Source of the DNA: Flavobacteriaceae bacterium
GTDB lineage: Bacteria; Bacteroidota; Bacteroidia; Flavobacteriales; Flavobacteriaceae
NCBI GenBank assembly: GCA_947457615.1
Contig: CANGWK010000013.1
Location: forward strand, 1 to 64,000
Direction: 5' to 3'
DNA length: 64,000 nt
The notes under the pieces were generated by a model, which was not told where the DNA came from, searched no databases, and saw only the letters and a list, made by a program, of their open reading frames with translations. Below, piece by piece: positions 9,139-18,342 of the stretch; the stretch's first letter is position 1; each line of letters starts with the position of its first letter. The position numbers were made by a program, and so were the translations under genes.

Positions 9139-10197
9139 ATGTTACAAATCGAAAAAAAAAATTGCTTTGTTCAATTAGGAAAGTTTTTAAATCAATTTTC
9201 TTTAGATAATTCTGCACTAAATCCTTCTGTAATTAACAACGATTTATTTTATGATGATTTCTTAAACCTTATTCAGTTATCGCAATCCCACAATGGCTGG
9301 TTTACTCCTGATCAAGTTCATTTTTCAATTCAATCTTGGGCAGAAGCGCTAACCGAAGAAAACTTGAATCTTTGGATATCGAAATATGATTTTAATACTG
9401 TGAACCCAAAAACTATTGCTTTAGTATTAGCTGGAAATATTCCACTTGTTGGATTTCATGATTTTCTAGCGGTAGTAATTTCTGGGCATAAAGTATTGGT
9501 TAAAACATCTTCTAACGATCAAAAGTTATTGCCTTTTTTGGCTAAATATCTTATTTCGATAAATCCAGAATTAGAAAACTTCATCACTTTCACCGAAGGT
9601 AAAATGGAAGATTTTGATGCTGTTATCGCAACCGGAAGCAATAACACGGCACGTTATTTTGAATATTATTTTAAAAATAAACCAAGTATCATTCGTAAAA
9701 ATAGGAATTCAGTTGCAATAATAACCGGAAATGAAACACCCGAAGATTTAGCAAATTTAGGAGAAGATATATTTAGGTATTTCGGATTAGGTTGTAGAAA
9801 TGTATCTAAATTATTTGTTCCAAAAAACTATAATTTTGATGCTTTTTTTCAAGCAATTTACCTGCAAAAAGACGTAATTTATTATGAAAAATACGCTAAC
9901 AATTACGACTATAACAAGGCTGTTTTCTTGATGAGTAATTTCAAATTATTAGATAATGAATTTCTAACTATTAAAGAAGATTCTAGTTACGCCTCCCCTA
10001 TTTCATCTATATTTTATGAATATTATGAAGATAGAAACGAAATTAAAAATCGTTTACTAGCAGATGCCGAACAAATTCAATGTGTTGTATCCAACGGAAT
10101 TACAGAAAATAGCATTCCGTTTGGGCAAACCCAAAAACCAAAACTCTGGGACTATGCAGATAATGTAGATACTTTGGAGTTTTTATTATCTTTATAA
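9139..10197 (+). CDS. acyl-CoA reductase (LuxC family)
   Basis: Protein of 352 residues from the ATG at 9139. The frame is open from a TTG at 9088, but that stretch contains a promoter-like element, so the ATG is preferred. It has the aldehyde-dehydrogenase-like fold of LuxC: a nucleotide-binding segment (ALVLAGNIPLVGFHDF near residues 95-110) and the presumed nucleophile Cys near residue 219 in YFGLGCRNVSKLF. LuxC-type enzymes reduce acyl-CoA or acyl esters to aldehydes with NADPH. The substrate in non-luminous Bacteroidota is unknown. It stands beside ferredoxin and serC. Confidence 0.85.
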   Translation: MLQIEKKNCFVQLGKFLNQFSLDNSALNPSVINNDLFYDDFLNLIQLSQSHNGWFTPDQVHFSIQSWAEALTEENLNLWISKYDFNTVNPKTIALVLAGNIPLVGFHDFLAVVISGHKVLVKTSSNDQKLLPFLAKYLISINPELENFITFTEGKMEDFDAVIATGSNNTARYFEYYFKNKPSIIRKNRNSVAIITGNETPEDLANLGEDIFRYFGLGCRNVSKLFVPKNYNFDAFFQAIYLQKDVIYYEKYANNYDYNKAVFLMSNFKLLDNEFLTIKEDSSYASPISSIFYEYYEDRNEIKNRLLADAEQIQCVVSNGITENSIPFGQTQKPKLWDYADNVDTLEFLLSL

Positions 10198-10361
10198 ATA
10201 ATTCCCATTTTGATTATAAATTGAGTTAATTAAAATGATTTTAAACTTGTTGTTAACTATTACGTTTTAGTTAATAATATCGTTCAATTCAAGTAGAATT
10301 CAAAACTCAATTTCCATACCTATTTCCGAAATTTGTAACATTATAAATTGGACAAAACACC

Positions 10362-11432
10362 ATGAAAAAACACAACTATAGCGCAGGGCCTTGTATTTTG
10401 CCGCAAGAAGTATTTGAAAAATCGGCGCAAGCCATCTTAAATTTTAATAATTCCAATTTATCGTTATTGGAAATTTCCCACCGAAGCAAAGATTTTGTTG
10501 CCGTAATGGACCAAGCACGAGCTTTAGTTTTAGAGCTTTTAGGATTGGAAGGAAAAGGATATCAAGCATTATTTTTGGCTGGAGGAGCAAGTTTAGAATT
10601 TCTAATGGTTCCTTACAACTTGATGAAAACCGATGGAAAAGCAGCTTATTTAGACACCGGCACCTGGGCTAGTAATGCTATTAAAGAAGCAAAACATTTT
10701 GGAGAAACAATTGTAATTGCATCTTCTAAAGAAGAAAATTATAACCACATTCCTAAGGGATATTCCATACCATCAGACGCTTCTTATTTTCACTGCACGA
10801 GCAACAATACTATTTTCGGCACCCAAATGAAGTCGTTTCCAGAAACAAATATTCCAGTGGTTTGCGACATGAGTTCAGATATTTTTTCAAGAACTTTAGA
10901 CTTTTCTAAATTTGATTTAATTTATGCTGGAGCGCAAAAAAATACGGGTCCTGCTGGAGCTACCTTGGTGGTAGTTAAAGAGGAAATTCTAGGGAAATCA
11001 GGTCGTTACATTCCGAGTATGTTAGATTATGAAAAACATATAAATGCAGAAAGCATGTACAATACTCCCCCGGTTTTCCCGGTTTATGCATCCTTATTAA
11101 CTCTTGAGTGGTTAAAAAATCTTGGCGGAATTGCAGCAATTGAAAAAATTAACGAGGCTAAAGCAGCTTTACTTTATACCGAAATAGACAGAAATCCACT
11201 ATTTAAAGGCGCTGCTGCTGAAGAAGACCGAAGCATCATGAATGCTACTTTCCTATTAAATGATGAAAGCCACGCTCCAATGTTTGACAAAATGTGGAAA
11301 GATGCTGGAATTTCTGGATTGCCAGGACATCGTTCTGTTGGTGGCTACCGTGCTTCTATGTACAATGCATTGCCACTAGAAAGCGTTCAGGTTTTGGTTG
11401 ATGTGATGAAAGAATTAGAAAAATCAATATAG
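10362..11432 (+). CDS. serC: 3-phosphoserine/phosphohydroxythreonine transaminase
   Basis: PLP enzyme of 356 residues, close to the usual 360. It begins with the SerC hallmark HNYSAGPCILPQEV, and the PLP-binding lysine lies in YAGAQKNTGPAG near residue 193. The C-terminal GHRSVGGYRASMYNA is also typical. It converts 3-phosphohydroxypyruvate and glutamate to phosphoserine, and it can serve in pyridoxal phosphate synthesis. The next plus-strand gene encodes the preceding enzyme of serine synthesis. A flavobacterial intergenic repeat lies between the two. Confidence 0.96.
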   Translation: MKKHNYSAGPCILPQEVFEKSAQAILNFNNSNLSLLEISHRSKDFVAVMDQARALVLELLGLEGKGYQALFLAGGASLEFLMVPYNLMKTDGKAAYLDTGTWASNAIKEAKHFGETIVIASSKEENYNHIPKGYSIPSDASYFHCTSNNTIFGTQMKSFPETNIPVVCDMSSDIFSRTLDFSKFDLIYAGAQKNTGPAGATLVVVKEEILGKSGRYIPSMLDYEKHINAESMYNTPPVFPVYASLLTLEWLKNLGGIAAIEKINEAKAALLYTEIDRNPLFKGAAAEEDRSIMNATFLLNDESHAPMFDKMWKDAGISGLPGHRSVGGYRASMYNALPLESVQVLVDVMKELEKSI

Positions 11433-11435
11433 TAT

Positions 11436-11597
11436 ACTAAGAAGCTAATCCTGCTATTTGTTTCAAGCTTTTTCGTTTCTAACCATTTTTACAATTTTTG
11501 AAAATAGCTTCCTTTGGTCGCTTGTTTAAAAAAAACAAAAAATTAGTTTTCAACTTTAAAAGGCTTTTCACTTCTATCAGGGCTAGGACTGAAACTT
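11436..11597 (-). repeat. flavobacterial intergenic repeat, copy a (minus orientation)
   Basis: Read on the minus strand it begins CCTAGCCCTGATAGAAGTG and ends near GCTTGAAACAAATAGCAGGA. These are the two conserved ends of a repeat family that occurs four times in this window (also near 18343, 53860 and 55862). The centre differs between copies. It fills most of the gap between serC and serA. Confidence 0.65.
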
Positions 11598-11646
11598 TAA
11601 AATAAATAATTAATTGAGCCCAAACTCATAAACTAATAAACATAAA

Positions 11647-12597
11647 ATGAAAGTATTAGCTAACGACGGAATTTCTAAAAGCGGAATTAAAGCCCTAGAA
11701 AATGGAGGTTTTGAAGTAATAACCACTAAAGTTGCGCAAGAACAAGTTGCCAATTTCATCAATAATAATGATGTAACAGTTTTACTAGTGAGAAGCGCAA
11801 CCAAAGTGCGTCAAGATATAATTGATGCTTGCCCAGGCTTAAAAGTTATTGGTCGCGGCGGTGTTGGTATGGATAATATTGATGTGGAATATGCTCGCGC
11901 TAACGGAAAACAGGTTATTAACACACCTGCTTCATCATCAGAAAGTGTAGCCGAATTAGTATTTGCTCACTTATTTTCCGGTGTTCGTTTCTTACATGAT
12001 TCTAATAGAACAATGCCTTTAGAGGGCGATTCTAATTTTGAAGGCTTGAAAAAAGCTTATGCAAACGGAATTGAATTACGAGGGAAAACAATTGGTATTA
12101 TAGGTTTTGGACGAATTGGTCAAGCAGTTGCTAAAATGGCTCTTGGCTTAGGAATGAAAGTTATTGCTGCTGATAAATTTGTAAGTAAAGCTGAAATTAA
12201 AGTTGATTTTTACAACGGTCAATTTATCAATATTGATATTGTTACAGAACCTCTGGAAGATTTATTTAAAAACTCTGATTTTATTACACTTCACGTTCCT
12301 GCGCAAGAAGGATATGTTATTGATAAAGAAGAATTGGCGCAAATGAAAGATAATGTAGGCATTGTAAACTGTGCTCGTGGCGGGGTTATTAATGAGGTAG
12401 CTTTGATTGAATCTTTAGATAATAATAAAGTGCTTTTTGCAGGATTAGATGTATTTGAAAATGAACCAACTCCAGAAATTAAAATATTGATGCACCCAAG
12501 AATTTCATTAACTCCTCATATTGGTGCAGCTACATTGGAAGCGCAAGATAGAATTGGAACTGAATTGGCAGACCAAATTATAAAAATATTAAAGTAA
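11647..12597 (+). CDS. serA: D-3-phosphoglycerate dehydrogenase (D-2-hydroxyacid dehydrogenase)
   Basis: NAD-dependent dehydrogenase of 316 residues without the ACT regulatory domain, i.e. the short form. The Rossmann motif GIIGFGRIGQAVAK lies near residues 148-161. The catalytic triad positions are visible: Arg in NCARGGVI, Glu in FENEPTPE and His in TPHIGAATLEA. Position next to serC supports 3-phosphoglycerate oxidation as the role in serine synthesis; other 2-hydroxyacids cannot be excluded from sequence alone. A terminator hairpin follows the gene. Confidence 0.9.
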   Translation: MKVLANDGISKSGIKALENGGFEVITTKVAQEQVANFINNNDVTVLLVRSATKVRQDIIDACPGLKVIGRGGVGMDNIDVEYARANGKQVINTPASSSESVAELVFAHLFSGVRFLHDSNRTMPLEGDSNFEGLKKAYANGIELRGKTIGIIGFGRIGQAVAKMALGLGMKVIAADKFVSKAEIKVDFYNGQFINIDIVTEPLEDLFKNSDFITLHVPAQEGYVIDKEELAQMKDNVGIVNCARGGVINEVALIESLDNNKVLFAGLDVFENEPTPEIKILMHPRISLTPHIGAATLEAQDRIGTELADQIIKILK

Positions 12598-12625
12598 TAC
12601 TCTTAATAATTAATTTATAATAATT

Positions 12626-12656
12626 AAAAATCAAGCTATTAGCTTGATTTTTTTTT
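12626..12656 (+). terminator. Rho-independent terminator after serA
   Basis: A 12-bp stem AAAAATCAAGCT / AGCTTGATTTTT (12626-12637 with 12641-12652) is followed by a T tract. The rest of the gap up to 12886 is very A+T rich and shows no other clear feature. Confidence 0.85.
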
Positions 12657-12885
12657 GAATATTTTTTAATTAAAAAATAGAATTATTCAATTTAAAAAAT
12701 AAATATCATAAATTCGATAAAATAAAAATTGAATGAAAATACCAACAAAATGATAAAGAAAGAATTACATCATTTTGTTAAATATTACTTTAAAAAAATG
12801 GAATTCAAAAAAAATAGGAGAATCATAAACTACTAGAATTTTTTTCTGTTCTTAAATTAAGTAAATTTGTAAAACATTTAAAATT

Positions 12886-13215
12886 ATGAGGAACTTTAAA
12901 CAGCGATGGAATATTACTAATAATTGGCAAATTTTTGTCATTTTATTAGTATTTGCTATAACTGGTTCCTCTGCTGCAATGTTATCCAAACCCATTTTAA
13001 ATTGGATAGGAATTTCTAAAGAAACGCATCACATTTTGCTTTACTTATTATTATATATTTTAATAATCTTCCCTGTCTATCAATTACTTTTAGTGGTATT
13101 TGGATTTCTTTTCGGACAGTTTCAATTCTTCTATTCCTTTGAAAAAAAACTACTTAATGCAATGAAACTAGGATTTATTATTACTTTTTTAGAAAAGAAA
13201 AAAGGAACTAAATAG
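12886..13215 (+). CDS. small membrane protein (DUF6787-like)
   Basis: Protein of 109 residues starting MRNFKQRWNITNNWQ, with two predicted membrane helices (about residues 16-38 and 54-80) joined by a short polar loop and a Lys-rich C-terminal tail. It resembles a small flavobacterial family usually listed as DUF6787; that family name is from memory. The gene regularly sits near serA in related genomes. Function is unknown. It converges with folE; a short hairpin spans its stop codon (13201-13222). Confidence 0.75.
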   Translation: MRNFKQRWNITNNWQIFVILLVFAITGSSAAMLSKPILNWIGISKETHHILLYLLLYILIIFPVYQLLLVVFGFLFGQFQFFYSFEKKLLNAMKLGFIITFLEKKKGTK

Positions 13216-13248
13216 CTCCTTTCTTTGTATGAAATATAGAATAAACTC

Positions 13249-13920
13249 TTATTTACTTTGTTTAGTTAAATTAAAGAAGTCGTTTCTATTTTCCTTTTCA
13301 TTAAAAACACCACCATATTGAATGGTTGAAGTAAAACTAGACTCATCTTTAATTCCACGACTAGAAACACAAAGATGGGTGGCTTCCATAACCACAATTA
13401 CATTGTCCGTTTCTAAAACAGTTTTTAGTTCGTTGAAAATTTGCATAATTAATCGCTCTTGCACTTGAGGACGACGGGAATAATAATCTACAATACGATT
13501 CAATTTAGACAACCCAATAACTTTTCCGCTTGAAATATAACCAATATGTGCTTTTCCAACTATTGGTAAAAAATGATGTTCACAAGTAGAATTAAAACTA
13601 ATATCGGCCTCAACCAACATTTTATCGTAATTATAACTGTTATCAAAAACAGAAATTTTTGGTTTATTAGCTGGATTTAATCCAGAAAAAATTTCTTGAA
13701 TGAACATTTTAGCTACTCTATGTGGGGTGCCTTGAAGACTATCATCCGTCATATCCAACCCCATTTCCTCCATAATACTATGAAAATGCTTTTCTATGGT
13801 AGTCATTTTTTGAGCATCCGATTTTTCAAAAGCATCTGCTCTTAAAGGAGTATCAGCAGAAGTCATTTGATGGTTATCGCCAATTAAATCGTAAATCTCT
13901 TTTTCTAATAATGTTTTCAA
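13249..13920 (-). CDS. folE: GTP cyclohydrolase I FolE
   Basis: Enzyme of 223 residues that opens GTP to 7,8-dihydroneopterin triphosphate, the first step of folate and pterin synthesis. Zinc ligands are present: Cys113 and His116 in STCEHHFLP, and Cys184 in THLCVSSRG, so it is the zinc-dependent IA type. Other family motifs are GTPHRVAKMF at 65-74, SKLNRIVDYYSRRPQVQERL near 138-157 and the KDESSFTST tail. The N-terminal 45 residues are variable as usual. It is divergent from the LolD-like gene. Confidence 0.97.
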   Translation of the reverse strand: MKTLLEKEIYDLIGDNHQMTSADTPLRADAFEKSDAQKMTTIEKHFHSIMEEMGLDMTDDSLQGTPHRVAKMFIQEIFSGLNPANKPKISVFDNSYNYDKMLVEADISFNSTCEHHFLPIVGKAHIGYISSGKVIGLSKLNRIVDYYSRRPQVQERLIMQIFNELKTVLETDNVIVVMEATHLCVSSRGIKDESSFTSTIQYGGVFNEKENRNDFFNLTKQSK

Positions 13921-13951
13921 TACAGTTTGTTTTTTTTTAATTTTCGTTTAA

Positions 13952-13959
13952 CAAAAGTA
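13952..13959 (-). promoter_or_regulatory. -7 promoter element for folE
   Basis: On the minus strand it reads TACTTTTG, a full match to TAnnTTTG, 31 bases upstream of the folE start codon. Confidence 0.55.
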
Positions 13960-14076
13960 ACTAAAAATTAAACAAAATTGATTTCTATATCCGATTATTA
14001 AACTTATTGTACTATAAATATTTTCTATATACTAAATAAACAGAAAATACTTTGTTACTTTGTGAAAAATTGAAGG

Positions 14077-14739
14077 ATGATTAAAGCAAAAAATATTCAT
14101 AAATATTACGATAGTCTGCACGTTTTAAAAGGGGTGGATTTACATATTAAAAAAGGGGAGATTATTTCTATAGTTGGTGCTTCAGGTGCAGGAAAGACTA
14201 CTCTTTTACAAATATTAGGCACGCTAGACAAACCCAATATTGAAAAGGAAACTTCGTTAAATATTAACGGAGAAGATATTTTAAATATGAATGATAAAAC
14301 GTTATCCAAATTTAGAAACCAACATTTAGGATTCATTTTTCAATTCCATCAATTATTACCAGAATTTACTGCTTTAGAAAATGTATGCATTCCTGCTTAT
14401 ATTGCAGGAAAAGAAAAAGCAACTACCGAAATAGAAGCAAAACGATTATTAGACTATTTAGGACTTTCACATAGAATTCACCACAAACCCAATGCACTTT
14501 CAGGCGGAGAGCAACAACGTGTAGCAGTAGCTAGAGCTTTAATTAATAAGCCTTTAGTTATTTTTGCAGATGAACCATCGGGGAATTTAGACACCGCTTC
14601 TGCCGAAAATCTACACCAATTATTTTTTAAACTCCGAGAAGAATTTGGGCAGACTTTTGTGATTGTTACCCACAACGAAGAACTTGCAAATATGGCCGAT
14701 AGAAAATTAGTTATGGTAGATGGATTGATTTCTAAATAA
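14077..14739 (+). CDS. ABC transporter ATP-binding protein, LolD/MacB type
   Basis: ATPase of 220 residues. Walker A is GASGAGKT (34-41), the signature is [16 protein letters not shown] near 143-158, Walker B is [13 protein letters not shown] near 164-176 and the switch His lies in VTHNEELA. Length and the GNLD ending place it with the LolD/FtsE/MacB subfamily, which drives lipoprotein release or efflux with an FtsX-like permease. No permease gene is adjacent; the next gene, seven bases on, encodes an unrelated polytopic protein. LolD in the lipoprotein-sorting sense is the likely but unproven role. Confidence 0.88.
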   Translation: MIKAKNIHKYYDSLHVLKGVDLHIKKGEIISIVGASGAGKTTLLQILGTLDKPNIEKETSLNINGEDILNMNDKTLSKFRNQHLGFIFQFHQLLPEFTALENVCIPAYIAGKEKATTEIEAKRLLDYLGLSHRIHHKPNALSGGEQQRVAVARALINKPLVIFADEPSGNLDTASAENLHQLFFKLREEFGQTFVIVTHNEELANMADRKLVMVDGLISK

Positions 14740-14746
14740 AGAAATT

Positions 14747-16447
14747 ATGCTACTTATAATTTTATCCTGGATTTATATTCTCATTACTACTATTCACCTT
14801 GGGTATTTCTTCGATAAATTATCTAGATTAAATAACAAAAACTTTATAATAACCTCCGTTTTAGGATTGTTTTCTGTAACTATTATAACAAGTATTTGGG
14901 CTATTTTTGGAAGGATAAATATAGAATTTCACTTTTTTTTATTATTTATAAATTTCTTAATTTTCTTTCGAAACAAATCGAATATTCTAGAGATTTATAA
15001 GATATTTAGTACTGATTTTAGGAATTTAACCTATAGCCTAAAAATCTATTTAATTGGAATTATTATTTTTATAATTGCCCAATGCGCTGCAAAACCCTTT
15101 GTAATTGATAATGAAAGTTATTACATCCAAACCATAAAATGGATTAACGAATACGGCTTTATTAAAGGATTGGCAAACCTGCACATTTTCTTTGGACAAA
15201 CCAGTGGATGGCATATTACACAAAGTGTTTTCAACTTTTCATTTCTATATGCCGACTTCAACGATTTAAGTGGATTTTGCTTAATGCTAGGGTCTATTTT
15301 TGCTGTTTTTAAATTGAATTCTTATTTTGATAATGGATTGAAAATCAACCTAATTGTTGGTTTATTGCCCATTTCCAATGTGCTTTTATTTCAATTTATT
15401 AGTGCACCATCACCAGATTTACCTGTTTATGTTATTTCGTTTATGATGTTCTTTTATTTTATTACTCATTATAATAAGCCATCCGTAGAAAAATTTAATC
15501 TACTTGTAATTCTAGCATTATTTATTGTCTTCATTAAACCAACAACAATTGCAATGATCTTAATTCCGTCGCTGTTCTTAGTTTCAAATTTTAAAATACT
15601 AAAATCCAATCTCATAACTAGTTTTATATTAAGCGTATTAGTTTTAGCACTTTTTCTAATTAAAAATACAATAATAACAGGTTACCCACTCTACCCTACG
15701 CAATTATTCAGCGGTGCCAACTTTGATTTTAAAGTTCCCAAAGCATTGATTTCATTTTATTTTGATGAAACTAAATTATACGGATTTTATAGCACCAAAG
15801 CCGAATTCAATTCGATGAATCAATTCCAAATTTTAATCAAATGGCTAACTTTCAATACTATAAATTCTATATTTAATACATTAAATGTGTTGTTAGTTTT
15901 TATTAGTTCTTATTTTATTTACAAATATTTCAACCAAAAAAAATATTGGCTACTATATTTTGTGATGGTGTTGCAATTTGGTTTGTTACTATTTACTTCA
16001 CCTCAATTTCGCTTTTTCATTCAATTTTTACTCTTTTTTAGTTTACTGATTTTAGTTTGTTTTGTGAATTCCAAAAAATCCATTCTAATTTCACTTTATG
16101 GAAGCTCAATTATAGTTGCGTTTTTGGTTTTAGTTCCGATAAATTACTCTGGATTAACTTCCAATAAATTAATCACAGAAAACAGTCATTTCACTATTTT
16201 AGAAATTGTATTTCCACATCCAAATTCCAAATTAAGTAATCACTTTTACAAGCATAAAATTGGAAATCTAGAATACAATTCTCCGGATAAAAATTCCTAT
16301 TTTTGGACAAATGGAAATGGTAAATTACCTTGCGTTAACTCCCAACAGATTAATTATTTTAAAGCTAATTTTCATTATATGCCACAAATGAGAACTCCTT
16401 CTTTAAAAGATGGTTTTTATTCTAAAAAAGTTTCTGAAAATGAATAA
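14747..16447 (+). CDS. polytopic membrane protein, possible GT-C-like glycosyltransferase
   Basis: Hydrophobic protein of 566 residues with roughly 11-13 predicted membrane helices and a soluble C-terminal tail of about 80 residues. An acidic motif FVIDNESYYIQTIKW near residues 116-130 follows the early helices in the place where GT-C glycosyltransferases carry their catalytic acid in the first long outer loop. It resembles the LIC_10190 family of bacterial membrane proteins, an identification made from memory. It may use a lipid-linked sugar in the envelope. Start is seven bases after the ABC ATPase stop, so the two are probably co-transcribed. Confidence 0.65.
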   Translation: MLLIILSWIYILITTIHLGYFFDKLSRLNNKNFIITSVLGLFSVTIITSIWAIFGRINIEFHFFLLFINFLIFFRNKSNILEIYKIFSTDFRNLTYSLKIYLIGIIIFIIAQCAAKPFVIDNESYYIQTIKWINEYGFIKGLANLHIFFGQTSGWHITQSVFNFSFLYADFNDLSGFCLMLGSIFAVFKLNSYFDNGLKINLIVGLLPISNVLLFQFISAPSPDLPVYVISFMMFFYFITHYNKPSVEKFNLLVILALFIVFIKPTTIAMILIPSLFLVSNFKILKSNLITSFILSVLVLALFLIKNTIITGYPLYPTQLFSGANFDFKVPKALISFYFDETKLYGFYSTKAEFNSMNQFQILIKWLTFNTINSIFNTLNVLLVFISSYFIYKYFNQKKYWLLYFVMVLQFGLLLFTSPQFRFFIQFLLFFSLLILVCFVNSKKSILISLYGSSIIVAFLVLVPINYSGLTSNKLITENSHFTILEIVFPHPNSKLSNHFYKHKIGNLEYNSPDKNSYFWTNGNGKLPCVNSQQINYFKANFHYMPQMRTPSLKDGFYSKKVSENE

Positions 16448-17204
16448 GTCCGAATTAAAGTCCTTTTTAGACGAGAAAGTAATACAATACAATACACTTG
16501 ATTTTATTGAAAGTGACCCTGTTCAAATACCACATTTGTTTTCTCAAAAAGAAGACGTTGAAATTGCAGGATTTTTAGCAGCTACAATTGCTTGGGGAAA
16601 CCGAAAAATGATTATCAAGAACTCCCATAAAATGATGGATTTAATAGGGAATTCTCCTTATGATTTTGTAATGAACCACCAAGATCACCATCTAGAAAAA
16701 CTTGAAAATTTTGTTCATAGAACCTTCAATGGTCAAGATTTTGTAAGCTTTATAAAAAGTTTGCAAAACATTTACACTAACCATGGCGGACTGGAAGCCA
16801 TTTTTACCAAACACCAAGAAACTAATTCTATTCAAAATGCCATTACCGAATTTAAGAAAGTATTTTTTGAAATAAACCACCTAACTAGAAGTGAGAAACA
16901 CGTATCTGACCCAAGTAAAAATTCATCCAGTAAACGCATAAATATGTGGCTTCGATGGAATTGCAGACAAGATACCAAAGGCGTAGATTTAGGAATTTGG
17001 AAAAACATTTCTCCATCCAAACTCAGTTGCCCTTTAGATGTGCATTCGGGCAATGTAGCTCGAAAATTAGGTTTACTTTCAAGAGTTCAAAACGATGCAA
17101 AAGCAGTAGCCGAACTCGATGCCAACTTACGATTATTAGATCCAAACGATCCAGTGAAATACGATTTTGCACTATTCGGATTGGGTGTTTTTGAGAAGTT
17201 TTAA
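16440..17204 (+). CDS. TIGR02757 family protein
   Basis: Protein of 254 residues from the ATG at 16440, which overlaps the end of the preceding gene by eight bases; the frame is also open from 16410, but the shorter start fits the family length. The CPLDVHSGNVARKLGLLSR segment near residues 196-214 resembles a helix-hairpin-helix turn, and NMWLRWNCRQD near 167-177 is characteristic. The family (DUF2400) occurs across Bacteroidota and other phyla and has no proven function; a link to nucleic acid is suggested by the hairpin-like segment. Confidence 0.85.
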   Translation: MNKSELKSFLDEKVIQYNTLDFIESDPVQIPHLFSQKEDVEIAGFLAATIAWGNRKMIIKNSHKMMDLIGNSPYDFVMNHQDHHLEKLENFVHRTFNGQDFVSFIKSLQNIYTNHGGLEAIFTKHQETNSIQNAITEFKKVFFEINHLTRSEKHVSDPSKNSSSKRINMWLRWNCRQDTKGVDLGIWKNISPSKLSCPLDVHSGNVARKLGLLSRVQNDAKAVAELDANLRLLDPNDPVKYDFALFGLGVFEKF

Positions 17205-17260
17205 ATTGTAATAAAAACACCTTATTTAATGTAAAAAATTGTAGTTGAATTTTAAAATTA

Positions 17261-17320
17261 CAATTGTCAATGTTATTGATTTTTGCAATTGTCATTGCTA
17301 TTGTAATTGATATTGATTTT
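17261..17320. repeat. degenerate hexamer tandem repeat (NNATTG)
   Basis: Ten consecutive six-base units in which ATTG or a one-base variant recurs every six bases, for example CAATTG TCAATG TTATTG and then GTCATT GCTATT GTAATT. It occupies the gap ahead of udk and overlaps the -33 region of the udk promoter. Confidence 0.5.
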
Positions 17321-17326
17321 TTATTC

Positions 17327-17334
17327 TATTTTTG
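17327..17334 (+). promoter_or_regulatory. promoter of udk
   Basis: TATTTTTG is a full -7 match, with TTG at 17307-17309 as the -33 element 17 bases further upstream. It lies inside the longest open frame, supporting the downstream ATG at 17360 as the real start. Confidence 0.65.
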
Positions 17335-17359
17335 TCAAAAACAAATACTTCAAATAAAC

Positions 17360-17968
17360 ATGCTAATTATTGGAATCGCTGGCGGAACAGGTTCAGGTAA
17401 AACTACTGTTGTTCACCAAATTATGAACGAATTACCAGAAACTGAAGTTGGGATTATCTCCCAAGATTCTTATTACAAGCAAAACGTTGGCATGAGTTAC
17501 GAAGAAAGAAGTAATATCAACTTCGACCATCCACGGGCAATTGATTTTGAACTTTTAGTGCAACAACTTAAAGATTTAAAAGCTGGTAAAACCATTGATC
17601 AACCCGTATATTCCTTTGTTACTCACAATAGAACCGACGATACCATTAGCACCCATCCAAGAAAAGTAATGATTGTGGAAGGAATATTAATCCTTACAAA
17701 TCCTGAACTTCGCGAAATGTTTGACATCAAAGTTTATGTCCATGCTGACTCCGATGAACGTTTAATACGAAGACTAAAAAGAGATATTGCCGAACGTGGC
17801 CGCGACATGGAAGAGGTACTTAACCGCTACCAGACCACCTTGAAACCAATGCACCAGCAGTTTATCGAGCCAACCAAAGCTTTTGCTGACATCATAATTC
17901 CTAACGATAAATACAATACCGTAGCAATTGATGTGGTTCGAGCAGTAATAAACCAGCGATTAACTTAA
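17360..17968 (+). CDS. udk: uridine kinase
   Basis: Nucleoside kinase of 202 residues from the ATG at 17360, giving the normal start MLIIGIAGGTGSGKTT with the Walker A loop at residues 8-15. A longer frame from 17264 would translate through the promoter and a hexamer repeat and is rejected. The SQDSYYKQ segment and IVEGILILT near residue 100 are typical of uridine-cytidine kinases. The enzyme phosphorylates uridine and cytidine in pyrimidine salvage. A DivIC/FtsB-like gene follows after 17 bases. Confidence 0.95.
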   Translation: MLIIGIAGGTGSGKTTVVHQIMNELPETEVGIISQDSYYKQNVGMSYEERSNINFDHPRAIDFELLVQQLKDLKAGKTIDQPVYSFVTHNRTDDTISTHPRKVMIVEGILILTNPELREMFDIKVYVHADSDERLIRRLKRDIAERGRDMEEVLNRYQTTLKPMHQQFIEPTKAFADIIIPNDKYNTVAIDVVRAVINQRLT

Positions 17969-17985
17969 TTTTCTAACTTTATCAA

Positions 17986-18339
17986 ATGAAAAATTGGTAC
18001 CAAAATCTTATTCTAAAGTATCCATTCCTAAAATTTTTAGGTAGTCGGTACACCCTGATTTTCCTATTTTTCATCGTTTGGATGCTCTTTTTAGACAACC
18101 AATCTTACCTAGATCAAAGAATTTTAAACAAACAAATAAACGAACTAGAAGACAATAAAACCTATTATAAAGAAGAAATCGCTAAAGACCAACAAAGTAT
18201 AAAAAACTTAAAAAATCCCGGGCAAACCGAAAGGTATGCGCGAGAAAAGTACTACATGAAACGCGACAGTGAAGACATTTACATCATTGATATTGAAGAT
18301 GATAAAATAAAAGACAGTTTAGAAGAAGCGAATCATTAG
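17986..18339 (+). CDS. septum formation initiator family protein (FtsB/DivIC-like)
   Basis: Protein of 117 residues with one membrane helix (about 22-40, YTLIFLFFIVWMLF) preceded by a short cytoplasmic tail, then a coiled coil at about residues 47-82. The family motif is LKNPGQTERYAREKYYM near 76-92. FtsB/DivIC proteins bridge FtsL and FtsQ in the division complex. It shares an operon with udk, an arrangement common in flavobacteria, and precedes the methylmalonyl-CoA mutase genes. Confidence 0.9.
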   Translation: MKNWYQNLILKYPFLKFLGSRYTLIFLFFIVWMLFLDNQSYLDQRILNKQINELEDNKTYYKEEIAKDQQSIKNLKNPGQTERYAREKYYMKRDSEDIYIIDIEDDKIKDSLEEANH

Positions 18340-18342
18340 GCA

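Noticed and set aside
11433..11646. Riboswitch upstream of serA or gcvT
   Set aside because: The serA gap is taken up by a dispersed repeat and the gcvT gap of 37 bases is too short for a glycine aptamer.
12749..12840. Short frame of about 28 codons beginning MIKKELHHF between serA and the small membrane protein
   Set aside because: It is Lys/Asn/Ile-rich as expected by chance in A+T-rich DNA and has no promoter or conserved feature.
17264..17359. N-terminal extension of uridine kinase
   Set aside because: It consists of a translated hexamer repeat and promoter; the family begins at MLIIGIAGGTGSGKT.
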